Positions 7,563 to 15,151 of a stretch of 64,000 bases of DNA are shown here, piece by piece (positions within the stretch are counted from its first letter, which is position 1; each line of letters opens with the position of its first letter). Where the stretch lies: positions 3,874,501-3,938,500 of the forward strand of contig NZ_CP089391.1 in assembly GCF_027594865.1 (NCBI RefSeq), in the 5' to 3' direction. The notes beneath the pieces were generated by a model that saw only the letters and a list, made by a program, of their open reading frames with translations, made no database searches and was not told the origin of the DNA. This DNA comes from Bradyrhizobium xenonodulans. Lineage in GTDB: Bacteria; Pseudomonadota; Alphaproteobacteria; Rhizobiales; Xanthobacteraceae. Position numbers and translations under genes: made by a program.

Positions 7563-8653
7563 CGAAGACCAATCTTGCACGCACCTTGCGTGAGCCGGCC
7601 GAGCTTGTGGCCGCGCAGCTTGTCCCCGCTACGGAGTTGCCCGCGCTCGAGCGTGTCGCCGCGCGTTATGCGATCGCGATCACGCCGGCGCTGGTCGAGC
7701 TGATCGACAGCTCCGATCCCGATGATCCCATCGCGCGGCAATTTGTTCCGAGCGCAAACGAACTGGAGATGCAACCGGGCGAAAGCGCCGATCCGATCGG
7801 CGATCACGCGCACTCGCCGGTATCAGGCATCGTGCATCGCTATCCCGACCGCGTGCTGTTCAAGCTCGTTCACGTCTGCGCGGTCTATTGCCGCTTCTGC
7901 TTCCGCCGCGAGATGGTGGGGCCCGGCAAGGAGAATGTGCTTTCGGACAGCGCCTATCGCGCGGCCATCGACTACATCCGCACGCACAGCGAGATCTGGG
8001 AGGTGATCCTGACCGGCGGCGATCCCCTGATGCTGTCGCCGCGGCGCATGGGCGAGATCATGGCCGATCTTGCGGGAATCGATCACGTCAAGATCATTCG
8101 TCTGCACACCCGTGTGCCCGTGGCCGAGCCCGCGCGCATCAGCGACGAGATGGTGGCGGCGCTGAAGGTCGAGGGCGCGACCACCTGGCTCGCGCTGCAT
8201 GCCAACCATGCGCGCGAGCTGACGGGACCGGCCCGCGCGGCCTGCGCGCGGATCGTCGATGCCGGGATTCCCATGGTGAGTCAGTCCGTGCTCTTGCGCG
8301 GGATCAACGACACCATCGCCGCTTTGTCGGATTTGATGCGGGCGTTCGTCGAATGCCGGATCAAGCCCTATTATCTGCATCACGGCGATCTCGCGCCCGG
8401 CACCGCGCATCTGCGCACGACGCTGGCGCACGGGCAGGACTTGATGCGAGAGTTGCGCGGGCGGGTGTCAGGGCTGTGTCAGCCTGACTATGTCATCGAC
8501 ATTCCGGGCGGTTCCGGCAAGTCGCCGGTGGGGCCGAATTACGTGTTGGTGGCACAAAATACCGCAGGCGATGCGCGTGAAGCGGTGGCGGAAACGCGCT
8601 ATCGTATCGTGGACTATTGCGGCGACGTTCATCTCTACCCGCCCGAGACGTGA
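7559..8653 (+). CDS. epmB: EF-P lysine 2,3-aminomutase EpmB (KamA-family radical SAM)
   Basis: A 364-residue radical SAM enzyme of the KamA family. The cluster motif is CAVYCRFCF (C-x3-C-x2-C), followed by RREMVG typical of lysine 2,3-aminomutases. Downstream elements include LTGGDPLM, RLHTRVPV and the PLP-binding C-terminal GGSGKSPVGPNY. EpmB converts L-lysine to (R)-beta-lysine, the substrate of EpmA. The short length without a C-terminal extension and the direct overlap with epmA favour EpmB over a catabolic KamA. It overlaps epmA by 4 bases. Confidence 0.93.
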   Translation: MTKTNLARTLREPAELVAAQLVPATELPALERVAARYAIAITPALVELIDSSDPDDPIARQFVPSANELEMQPGESADPIGDHAHSPVSGIVHRYPDRVLFKLVHVCAVYCRFCFRREMVGPGKENVLSDSAYRAAIDYIRTHSEIWEVILTGGDPLMLSPRRMGEIMADLAGIDHVKIIRLHTRVPVAEPARISDEMVAALKVEGATTWLALHANHARELTGPARAACARIVDAGIPMVSQSVLLRGINDTIAALSDLMRAFVECRIKPYYLHHGDLAPGTAHLRTTLAHGQDLMRELRGRVSGLCQPDYVIDIPGGSGKSPVGPNYVLVAQNTAGDAREAVAETRYRIVDYCGDVHLYPPET

Positions 8654-8692
8654 GCGGTGAGGGGATGCCGGTTTGAGAATGGAGGATCGGAC

Positions 8693-8944
8693 ATGAAGAA
8701 GATCATGCTGGCAGCATCGCTCGTGGCCTTGCTCGGCGGCACGGCGATTGCGCAGACCGGCACCAAGGGATCGACGTCGGGCGGCGCCACGTCGGGATCG
8801 CTGCCGCAGGCACCGGTCGGTCATCGCCAGCCGCGCGCCAGCGACGTGCCGAGCGAGAAGAATCTGAGCGATCCGAACAATCCCGTAAACAAGGAAGACG
8901 CTCTACTCGACAAGAAGATCAAGAGCATCTGCCGCGGCTGCTAA
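8693..8944 (+). CDS. Small secreted protein, 83 aa, Cys at C-terminus
   Basis: The start at ATG 8693 has a good ribosome binding site (GGAGGATCGGAC). The signal peptide is MKKIMLAASLVALLGGTAIAQ. The mature part is polar and Gly/Ser/Pro-rich and ends in CRGC, a possible disulfide or metal-binding pair. No known domain is apparent. It follows epmB but has its own ribosome binding site and a terminator after it. The function is unknown. Confidence 0.7.
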   Translation: MKKIMLAASLVALLGGTAIAQTGTKGSTSGGATSGSLPQAPVGHRQPRASDVPSEKNLSDPNNPVNKEDALLDKKIKSICRGC

Positions 8945-8959
8945 GACCCGACTGAGCCG

Positions 8960-8996
8960 GCGGGCAGGGCGCGACAGCTCGCCCCGCCCGCGCTTT
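8960..8996 (+). terminator. Rho-independent terminator between convergent genes
   Basis: A near-perfect 12-bp stem (GCGGGCAGGGCG / CGCCCCGCCCGC) with an 8-nt loop is followed by GCTTTT. It lies between the small secreted protein and the convergent aroG gene and fits a plus-strand terminator. Confidence 0.7.
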
Positions 8997-9002
8997 TCAG
9001 GC

Positions 9003-10088
9003 TTATGCCGTACGCTCGTGCAGCCCCGCACGCTGGGCGTTGCGGCGGATCTCGACCGCGTCAGCGAGCTGCTCGAGGACCGTCGCCGTCGTCGCCCAGT
9101 CGATGCAGCCGTCGGTGATGCTCTGGCCGTAGACGAGCGGCTTGCCCGGCACCACGTCCTGGCGGCCGGCGACGAGATTGCTCTCGATCATCACGCCCAT
9201 GACGCGGTTCTCGCCGCCCGAGATCTGTCCGGCAATGTCGGTCATGACCAGCGGCTGGTTTTCCGGCTTCTTGCTCGAATTGGCGTGGCTCGCATCCACC
9301 ATCACCAACGGTGCGACGCTCGCCTTCGCCAGATCGTTGCAGGCCGCCGCGACGCTTGCCGCATCGTAGTTCGGCTTGCTGCCACCGCGCAGGATGATGT
9401 GGCAGTCCTCGTTGCCCGCGGTCGAGGCGATCGCGGAGCGGCCGAGTTTTGTGACCGCCATGAAGTGATGCGGATGCGAGGCTGATTTGACGGCATCGGC
9501 CGCGATGCGCACGTTGCCGTCGGTGCCGTTCTTGAAGCCGACCGGGCAGGAAAGCCCCGAGGCCAGCTCGCGATGGATCTGGCTCTCGGTCGTGCGCGCG
9601 CCGATCGCGGCCCAGGACACGAGGTCGGCGATGTATTGCGGCGTCGTCATGTCGAGGAATTCGGTACCCGCGGGCAGGCCGAGATTGTTGACCGCCGACA
9701 GCACGTTGCGCGCCAGTCGCAGGCCCTTGTTGATGTCGAAGCTGCCGTCGAGATCGGGATCGTTGATCAGGCCTTTCCAGCCGACGGTGGTGCGCGGCTT
9801 CTCGAAATAGACCCGCATCACGATCTCGAGCTGGTCGGCGAGATCCTCGCGCAGGGCTGCGAGGCGCTCGGCATAGTCGAGCGCGGCCTTGGGATCATGG
9901 ACCGAGCAGGGGCCAACCACGACCAGCAGGCGGTCGTCCTGGCCGTTGAGAATGGCATGGATGGCGTTGCGCGCCGCCATCACCACACGCGTCGCGGTGA
10001 GCGTGCGCGGGACTTCCCGCATCACCTCTTCCGGCGTGCTCAGCTCTTTCAGTTCGCGGATACGAAGATCGTCGGTCGTGCTCAGCAC
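9003..10088 (-). CDS. aroG: 3-deoxy-7-phosphoheptulonate synthase, class I AroG type
   Basis: DAHP synthase condenses PEP and erythrose 4-phosphate, the first step of the shikimate pathway. Family motifs are clear: VVVGPCSVHDP, MRVYFEKPRTTVGWKG, GTEFLD, ESQIHRELASG, GFKNGTDG, LRGG, DASHANS and GVMIESNL. I place the start at the GTG at 10088 because CAGGAG sits at correct spacing before it; the frame continues to a TTG at 10124 that falls close behind a terminator hairpin. Upstream is a leader with an aromatic-residue leader peptide and an attenuator, so expression is probably tuned by aromatic aminoacyl-tRNA supply in addition to any feedback inhibition of the enzyme. Confidence 0.95.
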   Translation of the reverse strand: MLSTTDDLRIRELKELSTPEEVMREVPRTLTATRVVMAARNAIHAILNGQDDRLLVVVGPCSVHDPKAALDYAERLAALREDLADQLEIVMRVYFEKPRTTVGWKGLINDPDLDGSFDINKGLRLARNVLSAVNNLGLPAGTEFLDMTTPQYIADLVSWAAIGARTTESQIHRELASGLSCPVGFKNGTDGNVRIAADAVKSASHPHHFMAVTKLGRSAIASTAGNEDCHIILRGGSKPNYDAASVAAACNDLAKASVAPLVMVDASHANSSKKPENQPLVMTDIAGQISGGENRVMGVMIESNLVAGRQDVVPGKPLVYGQSITDGCIDWATTATVLEQLADAVEIRRNAQRAGLHERTA

Positions 10089-10125
10089 GGCGGGCTCCTG
10101 TTGTTTCGAGAACCTGCCGGCCAAT

Positions 10126-10149
10126 AAAAAAGCCGCCAGGTCTGGCGGC
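10126..10149 (-). terminator. Attenuator terminator in the aroG leader
   Basis: On the minus strand GCCGCCAG (10149-10142) pairs perfectly with CTGGCGGC (10139-10132) and is followed by a run of T from 10131 to 10126. It lies between the leader-peptide stop (10174) and the aroG start (10088). The 3' arm sequence CTGGCGGC also occurs exactly at 10203-10196 inside the leader-peptide reading frame, so that upstream copy can pair with the same 5' arm and form an antiterminator. This is the two-state layout of amino-acid attenuators. Confidence 0.85.
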
Positions 10150-10173
10150 TTGTTCGGACGTTTGCTTCAATAT

Positions 10174-10254
10174 TCAGATTGAGCGCGATCCTCCTGCCGC
10201 CAGCGAGCTGTCGTAGCTAAAGTACCAAAAATAGCTGGTGACGAGGGTGATCAT
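10174..10254 (-). CDS. aroG leader peptide rich in Tyr, Phe and Trp (26 aa)
   Basis: A 27-codon frame from ATG 10254 to TGA 10174. Residues 8-14 are YFWYFSY, that is three Tyr, two Phe and one Trp codon in seven, then a codon stretch (CTG GCG GCA, 10203-10195) whose DNA is the antiterminator strand. A segment ACCAGC at codons 6-7 can pair with GCTGG at 10204-10200, giving the protective 1:2 hairpin. A ribosome stalled on the aromatic codons would mask that segment, free the antiterminator and allow aroG transcription. The frame is too short for routine gene finders. No ribosome binding site is seen; the promoter position suggests leaderless translation. Confidence 0.8.
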   Translation of the reverse strand: MITLVTSYFWYFSYDSSLAAGGSRSI

Positions 10255-10261
10255 GGCCGCT

Positions 10262-10290
10262 CATATAGCGTGCGATTGGCGGGTTGTCAC
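10262..10290 (-). promoter_or_regulatory. Candidate sigma-70 promoter for the aroG leader
   Basis: On the minus strand a -35 like GTGACA (10290-10285) is separated by 17 bp from a -10 like TATATG (10267-10262). This would start transcription about 7 bases further, at the leader-peptide ATG (10254), giving a leaderless leader mRNA as reported for trpL of Sinorhizobium. Confidence 0.55.
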
Positions 10291-10323
10291 CCCCCAAAAC
10301 GGCGCAGGGCGCGACGAGGCGTC

Positions 10324-10902
10324 TCAGGTGTTGCTGTTGCGTGCCGCCAACGCCATGCCGATCAAGGTGGCGCCGCCGAACAGCAAATTGATACCGACGA
10401 GGATGCCGATCGCCCATTCCGCCGAGCTCGGCAGTCCCGTGATCACCATGAACGAGATCGCGATATCGACGAGGCCCGAGATCAGCAGCCACGTCCAGCG
10501 CCCGCTCGGCTCGCGGCGGTGCTCCAGCGCATACATGATGGTGGCGACGCCCTCGGCGAGGAAATAGGCGCCGAGCACGATGGTCAGCGTCAGCACGGCC
10601 TGCATCGGCCGGGCCAGCAACAGCATGCCGGCGAGCACGGCGAGCGCGGCCGAGAGCAGCGACCACCAGAAGCCCGGCGTGCTGCGCGCCCAATAGGTCA
10701 CGATCAGTCCGCCGATACCGCTGATGAGGAACATCCAGCCGAGAAAGATCGCGATCGCAAGGCTTGCGAGCGGCGGCAGGATCAGCGCGGCGATGCCGAG
10801 CACGGCCAGCAAAATGCCTTCGAACAGGAATGCCTTCCAGTGCGCCTTCACGGTCTGGCTCATCGCGGATTGCAGCCGTGAAAAATCCTCGGGCGATGTC
10901 AT
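10324..10902 (-). CDS. HdeD family membrane protein (DUF308)
   Basis: A start at ATG 10902 with GGAG upstream gives 192 residues with six hydrophobic helices, beginning after a short cytoplasmic segment (SQTVKAHWKAFLFEGILLAVLGIAALILPPLASLAIAIFLGWMF). The repeated pattern of GIL..LGI..L..P and G....G is characteristic of HdeD-like DUF308 proteins, linked to acid resistance in enterobacteria. The role in alphaproteobacteria is not established. It is transcribed in the same direction as aroG, but the aroG leader promoter lies after its stop, so aroG is independently started. Confidence 0.82.
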   Translation of the reverse strand: MTSPEDFSRLQSAMSQTVKAHWKAFLFEGILLAVLGIAALILPPLASLAIAIFLGWMFLISGIGGLIVTYWARSTPGFWWSLLSAALAVLAGMLLLARPMQAVLTLTIVLGAYFLAEGVATIMYALEHRREPSGRWTWLLISGLVDIAISFMVITGLPSSAEWAIGILVGINLLFGGATLIGMALAARNSNT

Positions 10903-10971
10903 CGGCAGGCTCCGTATCGAAAGATGTGTGCCCAATCTACTATGCGTACACCGCTCTTGCCATCCCGCGGC

Positions 10972-12012
10972 TCAGCCGCCGCCGTGCGCTGACGAAAAAC
11001 CCTCGCCACTGGTGCGAACGCGGTTGCGGCCGAGAACGTAGATCGCGATCGTGACGATCAGAAGCGCAAGGCCGAGCAGGATCGAGACGAAGCCGATCGG
11101 GATCAGGGCCAGCGTCAGATTGCGCTCGGGGTTGATCAGCCAGTGATGGATCGAGGTCAGCACGAAAGCGAGGCCCAGAAAGCCGACGCCGCCGCCGGCG
11201 AGCAGCAGCGCCCACATCCGGCGGAGCTGGCTCAGCCGTTCGCGCGCGATGTCGGTCCGCGGCGCGTGGTGGCGCGCAACCCGCCGCACGAGGCGGATGG
11301 CGAAGGCGATCGAGCTGAAGCCGATCAGCAGGCTCCCCGCGCCCAGCCACATCCGCAAGCTGGGATCGAGGTCCGGCATGCGCTGGAGCGTGAGCAACGG
11401 GAAGTCGAAGGCCGAATGCAGCGCGAGCGGGCCTGCGAAGATCAGCAGGCGGCTGGACAGGCGGGCCCAGTCGCGATGGTGGCGGTTGGCGCCCAGCGCC
11501 GTGCCGGCCCGTGCGATCGTCAGGTAAGCGCCGGCGATGATGCCGAGCGCGCCGTGGAACGGCACCGTCAGCACGCTGCGCAAGGCGGCCAGCGAGCGCC
11601 ACATCTCGGCATGCTGCACCAGATAGGCGAGGTTCTCGTAAGCGGCGAAACCGAGGCCGACCGCGGCGCCATAGACCACGGTATCCATGGGGTTGGCGAA
11701 GGTCCGCCGCTTGGCCGAGGAGACCAGCACGATGGCGATCACCTTCACGGCTTCCTCCGGCAGGGCGACGCCGAAGACCGAGTGCATCGCGAGCGCCGCC
11801 CAGGGGTCGTCGGGGGCGGCCACCATCTTGGCGAAGGGGGCACGGGCGAGACCCAGCAGCGAAATGCTGGCCGCGCCGAGCAGGAAGGCGGTCCAGACCT
11901 GGGCCGGCGGTCCCGGGCGCTCCTCGGCGGCGATGACGAGCCAAAGCATCAGCAGCGCCGGTGCGATGGCGGCAGTTCCGATGACGGTGGGTAACGCTTC
12001 AATCAGGTACAT
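10972..12012 (-). CDS. PrsW-family glutamic intramembrane protease
   Basis: The preferred start is ATG 12012 (MYLIEALPTVIGTAAIAPALLML); an in-frame ATG at 12075 would add a 21-residue charged extension, and neither has a strong ribosome binding site. The product is a multi-pass membrane protein with the PrsW/CPBP-like elements PEEAVKV (paired Glu), AAYENL, FHGALGIIAGAYL and LALHSAFDFP. PrsW-type proteases cut membrane-embedded substrates such as anti-sigma factors. The long hydrophobic C-terminal part adds two or three helices. The substrate here is unknown, as no anti-sigma factor is adjacent. Confidence 0.82.
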   Translation of the reverse strand: MYLIEALPTVIGTAAIAPALLMLWLVIAAEERPGPPAQVWTAFLLGAASISLLGLARAPFAKMVAAPDDPWAALAMHSVFGVALPEEAVKVIAIVLVSSAKRRTFANPMDTVVYGAAVGLGFAAYENLAYLVQHAEMWRSLAALRSVLTVPFHGALGIIAGAYLTIARAGTALGANRHHRDWARLSSRLLIFAGPLALHSAFDFPLLTLQRMPDLDPSLRMWLGAGSLLIGFSSIAFAIRLVRRVARHHAPRTDIARERLSQLRRMWALLLAGGGVGFLGLAFVLTSIHHWLINPERNLTLALIPIGFVSILLGLALLIVTIAIYVLGRNRVRTSGEGFSSAHGGG

Positions 12013-12347
12013 CGGCGCCGAAAATAGGTTCCCTTGAGCCGCTAATCTACGCCCAGCGATGCGACCATGTGTCATGCGCTTGCTGTCGGCTCGCTTAACA
12101 AGCGCGACAGCCGGCGTTCATCGGGACTGCCAAATGTAGAATACGAGCGTATTCAACCGCATGGCAGAGCCGGCTCGTCACCGACGCCAACAACCGCGCG
12201 GCCGTCGGCGGATCGCGATTGGCTAGTCAGATCAAGGTAATGTGCAGGTTTCTTCGATTCACGATGCACCTGCACGGGTGGCGAGTCCAGAGGCGGGATT
12301 GACCTCGCCCGGACAACGCGCTGCCGCGCAGATCGGCCCGGTCACGC
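12013..12347. other. Intergenic stretch with one short palindrome
   Basis: I find no convincing gene here. A palindrome GAATACG-AG-CGTATTC lies at 12139-12154 and could be a regulator site or a small hairpin upstream of the PrsW gene. A minus-strand frame ending at 12227 is Arg/Ser/Pro-rich and looks like a shadow. Confidence 0.4.
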
Positions 12348-12605
12348 CTAGTGGGTGGTGAACCGCGGCGGCGCGTCGGGCGCGATATCGAAGGCGCCGA
12401 GATGGAACTCCTCACCGATGGTCTCATCCGGCTCGGCATGGTGCGCGAGCAGCGTGAAGGCGGCTTGCGGGTATTGCTTCCAGATATCGAGATCGCCGGC
12501 GGTGATGGTCAGCCAGCCGAACGTGTACATGTAGCGCCCGGGCTCGGTGACCCGGCCGACCCTGTCCCAAGTGATCTTATCAACTGTGATTTTGTCGACT
12601 GCCAT
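12348..12605 (-). CDS. Conserved hypothetical protein, 85 aa
   Basis: The start at ATG 12605 has a good purine-rich site (GGGGGACC) upstream. The protein begins with an imperfect internal repeat (VDKITVDKITWDRVG) and continues RYMYTFGWLTITAGDLDIWKQYPQAAFTLL, ending with an acidic stretch and PPRFTTH. It is soluble with no signal peptide. I do not recognise a named domain. It lies downstream of the PilZ gene on the same strand with about 146 bases between. Confidence 0.6.
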   Translation of the reverse strand: MAVDKITVDKITWDRVGRVTEPGRYMYTFGWLTITAGDLDIWKQYPQAAFTLLAHHAEPDETIGEEFHLGAFDIAPDAPPRFTTH

Positions 12606-12751
12606 CCGGTCCCCCGATCGCAGGTCTGCAAAAGACGTCCGGCCCGAGGCCGGGACGTTCAAAAGCTGATCCCGCAATGGGGCCGCGATAGGGCAAGGTC
12701 GCGGAGGCAAGACGGCCGGTAGCCGGCCGCCGCCTGCCGCTTCGCGCGCCG

Positions 12752-13378
12752 TCAGGCCGACTGCAGCAGGGGCGTGCGGACAATCAGCCGGACGAGGTCG
12801 TCCCGGTGCTGCTTCTCGGCGAACTTGACCGCAAAGCCGTTGTCGAATTTGCGGATGACGCGCCCGACGCAGGCACCGACCGCAAGCGCGGTTCCGATCG
12901 GCGGATCGTATTCGCAGGATATCGCGACGCCGGCCGTGGAGACGTCGATGATGAAGCAGGGATGGGTGCTGCGGTCGACGAGGGTCAGGAAGGTGTGGGA
13001 GATCTGGGGAACGAAGCGTGCGTCGTTGCGCAGCTCCTGAACGGTAGCGTCCTTCTGCTTCTTTTCCAGCCAGGTCAGCTTTTCCGACATCCAGGCGCGC
13101 CGCGCCCGCGTCATGTCGAGCTCCATCAGGAAGCCCGATTTGAGCGTCGCGCTGATGGTACACTGGAATTCGCCGAAATCCTGGAAATAGGAGGTCACGC
13201 GCTCGCCGACCTTGCCGACGACGGGCACGTCCACGATCATGCGGAACGGAGAGACACGTTTGGTGCGGCAGGCGAAGGTGCGCAGCTTGCCCTCGCAATC
13301 ATACCAGCGGGGCAGCGAGTAGCTGCCGTCCACGGTAACGTCCACCGCACGCTGCCTGAGGAACTCGGAGACGGACAT
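12752..13378 (-). CDS. PilZ-domain protein, probable c-di-GMP binding
   Basis: The start is ATG 13378 (MSVSEFLRQRAVDV). The 208-residue protein has an N-terminal beta-rich region that itself resembles a degenerate PilZ-like barrel (RTKRVSPFRMIVDVPVVGKVGERV) and a C-terminal PilZ domain (HPCFIIDVSTAGVAISCEYDPPIGTALAVG ... GRVIRKFDNGFAVKF). The expected D/N-x-S-x-x-G element is DVSTAG; an RxxxR pair before it is not obvious, so nucleotide binding is uncertain. PilZ proteins transmit c-di-GMP signals to motility, polysaccharide or cell-cycle targets. Confidence 0.78.
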   Translation of the reverse strand: MSVSEFLRQRAVDVTVDGSYSLPRWYDCEGKLRTFACRTKRVSPFRMIVDVPVVGKVGERVTSYFQDFGEFQCTISATLKSGFLMELDMTRARRAWMSEKLTWLEKKQKDATVQELRNDARFVPQISHTFLTLVDRSTHPCFIIDVSTAGVAISCEYDPPIGTALAVGACVGRVIRKFDNGFAVKFAEKQHRDDLVRLIVRTPLLQSA

Positions 13379-13534
13379 AAGCGCCAATCGTGTTTCGGAG
13401 GAACTCCCGTAAATCCACGGTAGCGGTCAAATTCTAAGCAAATGATACCGGCGTTCATGAGCAGGGGTAAATTTCCGGTAAATGCGCGCGCGGCACAGAG
13501 CCGCGTTTGTTCGGCTCACGGCCTCACGATCGCG

Positions 13535-14188
13535 TCATCCGAGCAGCACCAGCAGCGCCACTGCGCCAAGGGCCATGACGAGCTTGATCGCCGTCCAGGT
13601 CAGGCTGTCCGGCCTGATCGGGAGTCCGAACCACGGCCATGCGCGCCGCATCGCGCGCGTTGCGAATGCTTCGACGATGGCGAGCACGACGGCGAGGCCG
13701 GCGATGATAGACCATGTCTCGGTTGGAGGCAGCCACGGTGCGAGCCAGGCGGGCAGGGAGCCTTTCAAGGACGCGAGCAGCGCGAACCACCCGAACAGGG
13801 AGACGAAACCCTTGATGATGTCGGGCCCGATCGTATCCGGCTCGAGCCGGATGCCGAGCGTTCCGAGCGCGCGCTCGATGCGCGCGTCATCGCTCAGGAA
13901 AAGAAACGCGCCGAGATAGAGCGGGATGCGCGACTGGAAGAACAATGCGATGATTCCGAACAGCACCGTGTAGCCGAAGGCATCGCCGAGAATGTCGACC
14001 ATGCCGTTCATGCGCGATGGCGCTGCGGCCGTTGCGGCCTGAGGCTGCGGAAGCGATCTGGCGCGCGCCATGTGCTCGAGCATTCCGGCGCGCCGCCCGG
14101 GCGCATGGGAGGCCGTACGGCGCATCCAGGCCGGCGGCGCTGGGATGACGCCGGTCTGGCCGTCCGAGGGGGATTTGCGCTGCGCCAT
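13535..14188 (-). CDS. Predicted multi-pass membrane protein of unknown function
   Basis: A 217-residue frame. The first 60 residues are Arg/Pro/Ala-rich and may not all be translated; a later Met (MNGMVDILGDAFGYTVLFGII) could be the true start. From there the protein has about five hydrophobic segments (YTVLFGIIALFF, FVSLFGWFALLASL, TWSIIAGLAVVLAIVEAF, LVMALGAVALLVLLG). No catalytic motif or named family is recognised. It sits between the PilZ gene and tRNA-Glu. Confidence 0.6.
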   Translation of the reverse strand: MAQRKSPSDGQTGVIPAPPAWMRRTASHAPGRRAGMLEHMARARSLPQPQAATAAAPSRMNGMVDILGDAFGYTVLFGIIALFFQSRIPLYLGAFLFLSDDARIERALGTLGIRLEPDTIGPDIIKGFVSLFGWFALLASLKGSLPAWLAPWLPPTETWSIIAGLAVVLAIVEAFATRAMRRAWPWFGLPIRPDSLTWTAIKLVMALGAVALLVLLG

Positions 14189-14286
14189 GGGCCTTGCACC
14201 GGTTCCAATGGAGCATTGGTCGGCGGCGAGGGGTGGGGAGGTTCATGGCGGCCTATTTTGCCGCGTCATCCGATGGGCCGGATGGA

Positions 14287-14361
14287 TGGCGCTCCCTAGC
14301 GGAATCGAACCGCTCTCTCCACCGTGAAAGGGTGGCGTCCTAACCGATAGACGAAGGGAGC
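14287..14361 (-). tRNA. tRNA-Glu (anticodon TTC)
   Basis: Read on the minus strand the sequence folds as a cloverleaf. The acceptor stem is GCTCCCT/AGGGAGC, the D-arm is TCGTCTATCGGTTAGGA, the anticodon loop CTTTCAC carries TTC, and the T-arm is GCGGTTCGATTCCGC. The 3' GCCA appears to be encoded. No insertion signature (3' end duplication) was noticed for this tRNA. Confidence 0.95.
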
Positions 14362-14588
14362 AACACAGGGCCCCGCCGCTTCCCGCGGCACGGCCGCCGG
14401 CCGCCCGAACAGTGCCCGGCGGCTTGCAGCGGGCGAACGTATAGTGGCCTTTCGGCCGTCGGGCAAGCCGTTCGGGAACGGGTTTTTGGCCCCGGTGGAT
14501 AGCCTCCACCCCGGGATCATTCGGGGGTGATTTCAACGGTTTCTTAGGGGCCCCTGAGATAGCGCTGGAACCGGAGACATTTAAGCCG

Positions 14589-14843
14589 ATGCCACAGCCC
14601 AAGAAGCGCGCAGCCCGCAAATCGCTGTCGCAGCACGCCTGGATCACGCTCGACGGCGGATTCGCGGCACGGCATTGCCTGGTCCAGGACATCTCGGCCA
14701 GCGGCGCGAAGATCACGATGGACGAGGACGCCAGCCAGCTTCCGGGCGTGATCCGGATGGCGTTCGCGCGCGATGCGCGGACCGGGCGGAGCTGCCAGGT
14801 GGTCTGGCGCCGCGGCAAGTCGGCCGGCGTCAAGTTCATCTGA
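14589..14843 (+). CDS. Small PilZ-domain protein, 84 aa
   Basis: A single short PilZ domain preceded by a basic N-terminus (PQPKKRAARKS). Visible elements are an Arg/Lys-rich start, the DISASGAKI turn (D-x-S-x-x-G) and the end KSAGVKF. The conserved turn supports the fold; because the protein is very short and the RxxxR motif is imperfect, c-di-GMP binding is not assured. Such stand-alone PilZ units are numerous in Bradyrhizobium. Confidence 0.72.
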   Translation: MPQPKKRAARKSLSQHAWITLDGGFAARHCLVQDISASGAKITMDEDASQLPGVIRMAFARDARTGRSCQVVWRRGKSAGVKFI

Positions 14844-14899
14844 TCTCGGGCGAGGCGGGCCCGATGGCGCCTGAGGCCGGTCCGGGCTAGAACGGCTTC

Positions 14900-15145
14900 A
14901 TGCGTGCGCCGCTCCTCATCCTCCTCTCATTCGCAGCCACCTCCGCGATGGCGACGGAGAGCCTGCGCCTGCCGCCTGCGGAGCGGCCACAGGCTGACAA
15001 GGCGCTGCCGCTGAAGGGCACAAGCGGGGCGGCCAAGGCGGGCTCCTGCGCCTCCTATGGTCCGCGCTTCGTCATGGTCGAGGGCACCGGCACCTGCGTG
15101 CAGGTCGGCGGCTCGATCAGGGGCGACACGAGCATCCGGCGCTGA
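14900..15145 (+). CDS. Small secreted protein with a porin-like motif
   Basis: An 81-residue product with signal peptide MRAPLLILLSFAATSAMATE. The C-terminal half contains CASYGPRFVMVEGTGTCVQVGG, a close analogue of the N-terminal C..YG.GF..I.GT.TC...GG pattern of rhizobial Porin_2 proteins, with both cysteines kept. The beta-barrel that should follow is absent; the gene stops 9 codons later. It could be a porin remnant or a stand-alone disulfide-bonded periplasmic peptide. Confidence 0.6.
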   Translation: MRAPLLILLSFAATSAMATESLRLPPAERPQADKALPLKGTSGAAKAGSCASYGPRFVMVEGTGTCVQVGGSIRGDTSIRR

Positions 15146-15151
15146 AGCCGC

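Noticed and set aside
10940..11944. Minus-strand 334-codon frame over the PrsW gene
   Set aside because: Alternative frame of PrsW; Arg/Ala/Gly-rich without membrane pattern, whereas the PrsW frame has family motifs.
14287..14361. tRNA-Glu as an attachment site for a second island (16.9-19.8 kb)
   Set aside because: No duplicate of its 3' end was noticed near either edge of the atypical segment, and genes of core type lie between.
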